From assembly GCA_028293545.1 (NCBI GenBank), contig JAQGOP010000051.1:35292-99291 (forward strand): a stretch of 64,000 nt of DNA, given 5' to 3'. The stretch comes from Verrucomicrobiota bacterium (GTDB lineage Bacteria > Verrucomicrobiota > Verrucomicrobiia > Opitutales > Opitutaceae). The notes under the pieces are model-generated. The model ran no database searches. It was given only the letters and a program-made list of their open reading frames with translations, and was not told the DNA's origin. A program made the position numbers and the translations under genes. Of this stretch, positions 39,984 through 47,600 are shown piece after piece; within the stretch, counting starts at the first letter, position 1; each line of letters starts with the position of its first letter.

Positions 39984-41030
39984 ATGGCCGACCTTGCCTG
40001 CCGTTTTGCCGCCAACCCCATCCTGACTTCCGCGCACCTCCAGCCGAGCGCACCCGGGCTGCAAATCGAATGTCTGCTTAATCCCGGGGCGTTCAGCTTT
40101 GCGGGCAAGACGTGGCTGTTGGTGCGTGTCGCCGAGCGGTCGGCCGAGATTCCCGGCAAGGTCAGCGTGCCGGTGCTCGCGCCGGATGGAGGCATGAGCA
40201 TCGTCGCGTTTGATCGCGGCGATCCGAAACTCGAGTGCAAGGATCCCCGCGCATTTGCGTACGACGGTCGCGTGTACCTCAGCACGCTTTCCCATCTGCG
40301 CCTGGTTTCGAGCGTCGATGGCGTTCATTTCTCGCCCGAGCCCTCGGCGCCGTTGCTCACCGGGAACGGCCCGCTCGAAACCTACGGCGTGGAGGATTGC
40401 CGCGTGGTCCATCTCGAGGGGCGTTACCACCTCACCTACACGGCGGTATCCGGGCTCGGCGTGGGTGTCGGCCTGCGTCACACCGACGATTGGCGCACCT
40501 TCCAGCACGCGGGAATGATCCTTCCGCCCGATAACAAGGATTGTGCCATCTTCGAGGAGAAGATCGGGGGGCGCTACTTTGCGCTCCACCGTCCCAGCAG
40601 CCCCGCTTTGGGCGGCAACTATATCTGGATCGCTGAATCGCCCGATCTGCTGCACTGGGGAAACCATCGCTGTGTCGCCACCACGCGTCCCGGCAAATGG
40701 GATGGCGCGCGAGTCGGGGCGGGAGCGGCTCCGATCAAGACCGCCGACGGCTGGCTCGAAATCTATCACGGAGCGACGGCGCAGCATCGGTATTGCCTCG
40801 GGGCGCTGCTGCTCGACCTTCATGAACCATGGAAGGTGCTGGCCCGTTCCGAAGAGCCCATCATGGAGCCGACGGAGAGCTATGAAACCAATGGCTTTTT
40901 CGGCCATGTGATCTTCACCAACGGCCATATCGTGGAAGGCGACCGGTTGCGGATGTACTACGGAGCCGCCGATACCGTTGTCTGCGGCGCCGACTTCTCG
41001 CTGTCTGAGATCCTTGCCACTCTCCGCTAG
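39984..41030 (+). CDS. GH130-family glycoside phosphorylase/hydrolase
   Basis: The protein is 348 residues with a five-bladed propeller pattern: KDPRAFAYDGRVYLSTLSHL, ETYGVEDCRVVHLEGRYHLT, GLRHTDDWRTFQHAGMILPP, the GH130 hallmark NKDCAIFEEKIGGRYFALHR, and WIAESPDLLHWGNHRCVA. GH130 enzymes phosphorolyse beta-mannosides or beta-mannosyl-glucose, with an Asp as the proton donor (Asp of VEDCR in this sequence). It lacks a signal peptide, which suits an intracellular phosphorylase acting on imported disaccharides. It begins 2 bp after the FAD oxidoreductase gene, so the two enzymes are co-expressed. Confidence 0.87.
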   Translation: MADLACRFAANPILTSAHLQPSAPGLQIECLLNPGAFSFAGKTWLLVRVAERSAEIPGKVSVPVLAPDGGMSIVAFDRGDPKLECKDPRAFAYDGRVYLSTLSHLRLVSSVDGVHFSPEPSAPLLTGNGPLETYGVEDCRVVHLEGRYHLTYTAVSGLGVGVGLRHTDDWRTFQHAGMILPPDNKDCAIFEEKIGGRYFALHRPSSPALGGNYIWIAESPDLLHWGNHRCVATTRPGKWDGARVGAGAAPIKTADGWLEIYHGATAQHRYCLGALLLDLHEPWKVLARSEEPIMEPTESYETNGFFGHVIFTNGHIVEGDRLRMYYGAADTVVCGADFSLSEILATLR

Positions 41031-41118
41031 CGAGCGGAGCGAGGTTCTACGACACCCTGCGGGCTACAGGAGCAAATCGGTCCAACCGACAATCTCGCGA
41101 TCATCAGCCTGGCTTTTC

Positions 41119-41652
41119 TCAGGGCTCATCCGGACGACGCGTCGCCAACCATGCGGCGGCGTCCCAGGCGTTGTGAATGCTCGTGAAGAGGAGCAGCATC
41201 TCAGTCGCGGCGACGACGAACAACGCCGGCACCACATGCCGGAATGTCATCGCCCCCGCGATCACCAGCGCGGCGTACGCCATGGCGGGAAGAACCGCGT
41301 GGCCGATCCAGTCCTCGCGGACTGGCTGGTATTTCTGCTGACGGCGGGCGCCCCGTATGACCGAAACGATGAACGCGAGGCCCACGATCCCGCAGAGGAG
41401 AAAGCACCAGGCGAGCGACGTCGGCGTTTGCCGCGGAGTCGAGAGGATCGCGGCGACGAGGAGGACCGCGCAGAAATGAACCACCGTCGGAGTACCGAAC
41501 GCCCTGGTCGAATCCTCATCGGTGAGTCGGTGTTTGTCGGCCCCGAGGGCAATCACGACGAACTGCAGTCCCGTCAGCGCCGCAGCCGACGAGCCAACGA
41601 TGACGTAGAAGCTTTCCCACTCCGCCAAGGGCAGCAGTTCGGCTTCAGGCAT
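41119..41652 (-). CDS. Membrane protein of unknown function
   Basis: This 177-residue protein has four hydrophobic helices (about 14-36, 56-78, 82-100 and 117-160) separated by charged loops such as ALGADKHRLTDEDSTRAFG and RGARRQQKYQPVREDW. The N-terminal EWESFYVIVGSSAAALTGLQ, with aromatic and Gly positions, seems typical of a small family of inner-membrane proteins widely found but not characterised. No domain can be named. ATG at 41652; no close partner on the same strand. Confidence 0.65.
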   Translation of the reverse strand: MPEAELLPLAEWESFYVIVGSSAAALTGLQFVVIALGADKHRLTDEDSTRAFGTPTVVHFCAVLLVAAILSTPRQTPTSLAWCFLLCGIVGLAFIVSVIRGARRQQKYQPVREDWIGHAVLPAMAYAALVIAGAMTFRHVVPALFVVAATEMLLLFTSIHNAWDAAAWLATRRPDEP

Positions 41653-41817
41653 GGCCCGGAGGTTGGGAATTCACGGCGGGGCCGTCAACGCTCCCGCGAC
41701 TCCCGAAGAAGGACCAGGCTAAGATGGCGTCAGGGGCTCCCGAGAACCGTTCATTCGACAACCGTCGCCTCCGCAATGATGAGCCCGCCGGAGGCAACGG
41801 TCGTCATGGTGATCGGA

Positions 41818-42378
41818 TCAGGCGTTCATTCCGCCATCGACGGTCAGGTTCGCGCCGGTGACATACGACGCCTCCGGACTGACGACGAATGCGACCATCG
41901 CGGCGATGTCGTTGACGTGCCCGTACCGGTTCAGCGCCGTCTGCGCCTTCTGCGGCACCGCCCATTCACCCGAGGCGGGATTCAGTTCCGTGTCGATGGG
42001 ACCGGGCTGGACGTTGTTGACGGTGATGCCGCGGCTTCCCACTTCCCGGGACAGCCCCTGCGTGAAAATCTTCACGGCTCCCTTTGTTGCCGCGTAGGGC
42101 ACCAAACCGGGTACCATCACTCTCTCACCGACCGCCGAGCCGATGTTGATGATGCGACCACCTTCTTTCATATGCTTCAGCGCTGCCTGGGTCGCGACGA
42201 ATACGCCCCGGATGTTGATGTCGATCACACGGTTCATCTCCTCGAGCGTGGCCGTCTCGAATGTATTCGGGATGGCGGTGCCAGCATTGTTCACCAGGAC
42301 GTCCAGGCGGCCGAAAGTTGTGAAGGTTTTGTCGACCGCGGCCTTGACGGCGTTTGGCCCGATGATTACGGCGATTCT
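41818..42378 (-). pseudogene. 5'-truncated short-chain dehydrogenase
   Basis: The frame encodes the middle and C-terminal part of a classical SDR: NNAG (preceded by GRLDVLV), GGRIINIGSAVGERVMVPGL, the catalytic YAATKGAVKIF (Tyr-x-x-x-Lys), NNVQPGPIDTELNP and VTGANLTVDGG. The N-terminal TGxxxGIG cofactor motif is missing. The open frame begins at 42378 with a short VIIGPNAVKAAVDKTF stretch and an in-frame TGA lies immediately upstream (42379-42381). About 60-80 residues are lost. The truncation coincides with the left edge of a putative genomic island. Confidence 0.75.
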
Positions 42379-42459
42379 TCAATCTTACCAAAATGAGACC
42401 AACGAATCCAAACGCTGAGGGCCGACGCGCCGGCCGAGGTTAACAGGCATCCGATACTA

Positions 42460-43020
42460 TTATCTGATGGTCCATCGGTCCTCCGAATGGGAGGCCCGAA
42501 CTTTGTTCAGACTGATTTTCAGCTTGAGACGGTTGCCCACTTTTTGGACGACGTGCCACAGGCCATTGCGATGATGCGGCGCCCTGTCCATGAATTCGAC
42601 GAAGGTCTGATTCTTGACGACGCCGACTTCGGAATCGTCGGCCAGCCCTGAGCTGAAGCCATAGTTCCAATAGGTGGGACCGCGCGTCGAGAGATCACGG
42701 CTGGCGAAAACCGGGTTGCCGTCCATGGACGCCACGAGGGTCAGCGCGATGGCGATGTCGAAGACCTTGCCCTGATATTCCAGCCAGGAGTGATTGAAGA
42801 CGTTGCGGTCTCGCTGGAGTTCGCCCGTCACCAATTCCGTCTTCAGTCCCTGGCTGCGCAGTAGAACATGGAGAATTCCGGTGACGGCATGGCAGGCGCC
42901 ACGGAATTCCTGTTCGGCTACGAAACGCAGCAGCGCGCTATAGGTCGGGCCAAGCGCGGGGGGCAGGTCATTTTCTTCCGCAAGTCGCTTGATGTTTTCT
43001 TCATAAAGAGGGAAATCCAT
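42460..43020 (-). CDS. Transglutaminase-like cysteine protease, third gene of the STAND operon
   Basis: This 186-residue protein has a papain/transglutaminase-like arrangement. Cys43 begins the helix CHAVTGILHVLL, His77 is in FNHSWLEYQGKVF and Asp88 is in VFDIAI, matching a Cys-His-Asp triad like that of lasso-peptide B2 proteins and transglutaminase-core families. No signal peptide. It would hydrolyse or crosslink peptide bonds in the cytoplasm. The ATG at 43020 starts 58 bp after the preceding PD-(D/E)XK gene on the same strand, so it belongs to the same operon. Its role there, such as an effector or regulator, is inference. Confidence 0.6.
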   Translation of the reverse strand: MDFPLYEENIKRLAEENDLPPALGPTYSALLRFVAEQEFRGACHAVTGILHVLLRSQGLKTELVTGELQRDRNVFNHSWLEYQGKVFDIAIALTLVASMDGNPVFASRDLSTRGPTYWNYGFSSGLADDSEVGVVKNQTFVEFMDRAPHHRNGLWHVVQKVGNRLKLKISLNKVRASHSEDRWTIR

Positions 43021-43078
43021 GGGAAGGGGAAGTCGCGGCCCCAGATTCTCTCTCGGGACGGTCGACTCGGCATCGAAA

Positions 43079-44629
43079 CTAGGCAGGTGCGGCGCCCGCT
43101 GGCCGCTGGCATGGCGGCGTGAACACCTGGGCACTTTCGCAGACATTCTCGAAGACGCAGCTTCGGCAACAAAGGTGCTGCTCGAGCATTCGGATTTCAC
43201 AAAAGGCCTGGGCGTCTTTGGCGCTCCGGGTTCCGCACCGCACCCGATTCTCGGGTGTCACCTGCTGGGCCTTGATGACGCTTATTTCCCGATGCGCGCA
43301 GTGGTAGCGACTCGGCGAAGGATACTTCACCCGTGGGTCAACGGCAGGCTGGGATATTCCCGCTTGATCCGGCCATTGTCTGCCGGCCGCCTGTGCGGCG
43401 TCCCAGTCATGAAAGGGACAGTTGGGGACCGATGGATTCTCACGAATGTAGTGAGTCTCCGTGCCGGTCACCACGAGATACTCATCCGGGGCATATTCCC
43501 TGAAGCCCGGAACCTGCCTGAAGCCCGGTTCGTCCGCAAAGTGCTGCTGAAGCGTCCGCCAACTTAAGGCACAGGGAAAAGCATGGAGAAGATCCGCTTC
43601 GAGTTGGTTTGCGATCCCTGCCACTTCCGCGAGGTGCTCCGGGACATCCTCTTCCTTTGGGGGAAGATACTGGCCCTCGGACGAGCGAACTTGAAACCAT
43701 GGGCTGCCCGGCGCCCGGACAAAAATGATGGGCGAGACCTCGATGCTGGGCTCGACCGCGAAGAACCGCTCATGCTCGCCGTATTTGATCCGCAACCCCC
43801 TCAGCGCATCCATCGGTTGATTGGACGGGAAATGAAACGGCAGCTGCACCGGCTGTAATGGCGGGGTGCCGGACGCGAGCGCATAGTAGTCGAGGTAGCG
43901 GTATAGTTCGGGAAACCGACTGTCGATTTCACCCACGAAACTTTCACTTATTCCGGCCGCGAGATAGACGCGGAGGTGATCGGTTGTCGCGTCGGCCGGT
44001 TTCTCGAACAAAAGTTGAGGCTCAAGAAAAAGAATGCACCAGAGGCCATCCGTAAGAACGGCCCGCTTGGGAGCTGTCCCGGACTTTTCCCGAACCGACT
44101 TGACGTAGTCCTTCAGGGTCGTGAGCCACTTATTCCAATCGTAGAGCAGTTTTTCGCCGCGTAGCCCGCCGAGGATTATTTCGCGGATGACCATCTCCGG
44201 TGTGGGCTCCGCGGTTTTCGCCGACTTGTCACTAGGTGGCGGGTCCTGGCGAGCCGGCAGCGGGCTACCCGGACGTTTCGCTTCGACCACGAGGAGCGGT
44301 TGCTCGGTCTCTCGGTCAAAACCCAGGTAATCAATGAACCGGGTCACCTCGTCTTTGGTGGAAGCGAACGGCGATTCCGGAATCAACTGCGCGAGATACG
44401 CTCCGCTCTCGGAAGTAATATTCCAGTTGAGCGACGAAAGCAGCGAATCGATGAGATAGTTTCTGCCGTGCGCTTCCAACGCTGCCTGCACGTCCGCGGC
44501 GGGCTTGCCGAGGGGGTTGACGGAATAGGCGTCGCGAAAGCGGGTAATGCGCGGCAGATAATCGGTCGCAAACCGCTTTGCGGCCTTACGGAAATCCAAC
44601 TGCGCGTCCGATGCGTTCTCGTAACTCAT
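43079..44629 (-). CDS. PD-(D/E)XK nuclease-like protein with Cys-rich C-terminus
   Basis: This is a 516-residue protein. Residues about 75-120 form a restriction-endonuclease-like core (AYLAQLIPESPFASTKDEVT, FIDYLGFDRETEQPLLVVEAKRPG) with Asp100, Glu116 and Lys118 as the D...ExK catalytic set, close to the HsdR N-terminal type. A long middle region (VIREIILGGLRGEKLLYDWN, FVGEIDSRFPELYRYLDYYA) is of unknown type. The last 120 residues contain nine cysteines, among them LCCRSCVFENVC, likely a metal site. Its ATG overlaps the stop of the upstream STAND gene by 4 bp, so the two are translationally coupled. Confidence 0.72.
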   Translation of the reverse strand: MSYENASDAQLDFRKAAKRFATDYLPRITRFRDAYSVNPLGKPAADVQAALEAHGRNYLIDSLLSSLNWNITSESGAYLAQLIPESPFASTKDEVTRFIDYLGFDRETEQPLLVVEAKRPGSPLPARQDPPPSDKSAKTAEPTPEMVIREIILGGLRGEKLLYDWNKWLTTLKDYVKSVREKSGTAPKRAVLTDGLWCILFLEPQLLFEKPADATTDHLRVYLAAGISESFVGEIDSRFPELYRYLDYYALASGTPPLQPVQLPFHFPSNQPMDALRGLRIKYGEHERFFAVEPSIEVSPIIFVRAPGSPWFQVRSSEGQYLPPKEEDVPEHLAEVAGIANQLEADLLHAFPCALSWRTLQQHFADEPGFRQVPGFREYAPDEYLVVTGTETHYIRENPSVPNCPFHDWDAAQAAGRQWPDQAGISQPAVDPRVKYPSPSRYHCAHREISVIKAQQVTPENRVRCGTRSAKDAQAFCEIRMLEQHLCCRSCVFENVCESAQVFTPPCQRPAGAAPA

Positions 44630-47600
44630 CGGAAAATATCTTCGAGTCCGTAGGTCAGCTGCTGCGCGGCCGGCCACCCCGCTTCAACAAAGGTATCGAG
44701 AATCTCAATCAAGGCGTGCCGGCATTCCTTGTCGTCTTTCAACAGGGCGTGATGGGTGGCGATGAATTCCTGGACCACGCGCACGGCGAGTTCCGCGACC
44801 AGTGTTTCATATTGAAATCCCCCCTCTTTGCCGTTCTGCACCACGAGGCTCAGCTTTAGGAAGACCTCCTTGGGCGCGAATTCCACCAAGGCACCGAGCA
44901 GTTCCATCAAATGGAACCCCACATTGGGGACGCGGCTTGTCGCAAGCATGGCAATGACCGGTTTCATCTCCTCCCAGAACCGGCGCCGTTGCTCGGTGCT
45001 GAGTTTGCCCCGGCCCGCGGTGGTGGACTTCAAGTCGAAGGTCCCCGAGGCGAAATAGACCTGGTCCGCAATGGAGTCCACGCACCGATGGAGCGTCTCA
45101 ATTTTCTCTCTGACCGGGGCGGCAATCTCGTCGTAGGGTTTGCCGTCGTATTCCGCAATTAGGCGGGCCAGCTCCTGGTTGATGGATTGCAGCAAGCGAT
45201 AGAGGACTTGCTGGGCGCGATGCCGCATCGGAGTGTCCGCTGTGCCGGCGGGTTCCATTTCGCCGAACGCGAGGTAACCTCGCAGATCGCTAATGAGGTG
45301 GAGCGTATACTCACGCCGTGCCCAAGGCGTATCGACGATTCCGGAAATCATCGCGGAGGACCACGCATGATTGTCCCGGAGATATAATGCTAGAAAATAA
45401 GAGAGGCAAAAAGCCCGCAGCTTTTCGCTTTCCGGAAGTTCTTTTGATCGCTCAAAGATGGTCTGGACGAGTCCAATGCCACGCGCCGCACTCGTGCGCG
45501 ACAGGGTGGATACCACCGCCGTAAGAATCGCGCTGCTCGGATCGTTGGTAGCGTAAAATTCCAAGAGTGCCCATGTGCGCTCCGGATTGCTTTCCGCATA
45601 GGTGGGCGCGAGGCGTGCCACCTGATAGCGGACCTCCGGTCGCGGACATCCGCGCAGGCGTGTAATCGCCGCCTCGACGAGCGACTTGTCGCCGGTGGTC
45701 GCCGCATCCTTCGCCAGCATCAAACCCTCGACGGCGGAGATGGCCGCATCCGGGCTGCCCCATCCCGGCATCGAATCGAAATTCGCGTTGGTTTCGAGTG
45801 GTCCGTCCGCGGGTGTCTCGGTCGCCACTTGTAGCAGGATGGATCGCGCGAGAGCTCGGAGGGCCGTGGTATTGGCCTCGACCGGCCGCTGCAAGACCAT
45901 GGCACAGGCCTCGGCCAGATAGGCCCGGGCGTTGTCCTTCAAATCTGAGTTGATTCCTTTTTTGTCCGCATTCGCGAGGGCGTCGAGAACTTTGCGGTAT
46001 CGGGCTTCAAGGACCTCAGAGGGCTCGGGTGCTTCCGCTGCTCCCTTCGTGCTCCTGGATGAGGCCTTGAACGGTCGAATCAGCTCCAAAAGCTCGCGGT
46101 TGGCCGGCTCGTCCACCGGTATTCCGCGGTGGCGCAAGAAGTCCTCGTCGTCGGCATTTGAGGACTCGAACGACGACATCCGGAAATGAGGGGAATTGGG
46201 GGGCGGGCCTTTGTCGGCGTCGAGCAACAGTAGGCGATCCCGGGCTTCGGATGTGGCAACGAGTTCACGCGGCAGACAACCAAGATACCGGTCACGCAGA
46301 TGCTGATTGGCTTCCTCGTTGTGTGTGGGCCCGCGATCGATGTTCACTATCGCCGTCTCGATTTGCTGCCGTTCGCCCTCGGTGATTAAGGGGTAAAGGG
46401 ATTCCAGCAGGTTCCCTACCTCCTCCATCACGTCGAAGGACGAAAGCATTCCCGGTTCCCAGAGCAGCGACCGCAGGCGATACCCCAGCGTTTTCGGGTG
46501 TTCACTGCCGCTTTGCAGCAGGCGACGCCAGACAACCGCGTGCTGCGCGCCTTCGGCGATAATCGCGAGCAGTTCGTCAATTTGCGCCCCGGCGTCCGGT
46601 AACGAATCGAGTTTTTCCAGATAGCGCTGCACCGCATAAAGCAGCTCGATGGCGGAAGAATCGCCGGAATGAACGCTGCTGCGGGAATCCCAAATTGAAC
46701 TATAGTCGGTGATGATGCGGCATTCGCGTCCGAGGAACGCGAATTGTTCCGCGATCACGTCCCCGGATTTGGACGGATGCTCGCGCACTGCAAAAGCGGC
46801 GACGCCGACCAACGCCGCTTCAATGGCCAATCGCGGAGCCTTTCGGAGAAAATCCGGGAACGATTTTGCGAGAGAATACTGAACCCCCTGCCATTCCTGC
46901 CGGACATTGGTGATCAGCGGCATGATCCGACTGGGTCCTCCGAGGTAGGCCTTCTCCGTGCTGTCGCTCGCGTGCGTGAAAGCGATCTTGTAGATTTCGG
47001 CCACAAGCGCGGGGTCGAGTGCAACTAGGCGGGGGACCTCCTGGGCAAAGAAAAACAGTTCGGTGTGTCCATATTGCTTCGCATGGTCCGGCTCCAGGAG
47101 CTTCCGCAACACCTTTCCGGACTCAGCGGGTGCCCCAGCGAATGTCCGGCAAACGCTTTCCAAGCCGCCCCGCACGAGACCGGCGTCATAGCGCGTTGTT
47201 GGCACGAGCGCATAGGCCAGGAGGCGACGGGCCGCCTTGCTAGTGGAGTCCAGTGCCGCCTCGGGGAACCGGTCCGGGGGATCGCAGAGCATCGAAAGGA
47301 GGTGGCGCAGCGGGTAAGCGAAGGCCTCTGGATGTTCAGAGAGTGCCGCCGCAAAACCGCCCCATCGCAGAGCCTCGGCCCCCTGGTCATTGCGGCTAAT
47401 CTTGCCTCGCGCCGCCTGTGCCCCGGTAAGGTGGGACACAATTCGGACCATGGTCTTGCGCTGATCGGCGTTGGCCAACGAAGCGCGGGCCGTTTCAAAA
47501 AACGGGTCGAAGTCCGCGACCGTTTGAAAACATTCCACCGCCACCGTAGGCGCGATGATCTTTCCAACCAGCGGTATCTTGGGTTCACCTTCAACGGTAA

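Noticed and set aside
42379..42460. Duplicate of the tRNA-Glu 3' end as left attachment site of the island
   Set aside because: I looked for the acceptor/T-arm sequence near the left edge and found no convincing copy; the border rests on the truncated SDR only.
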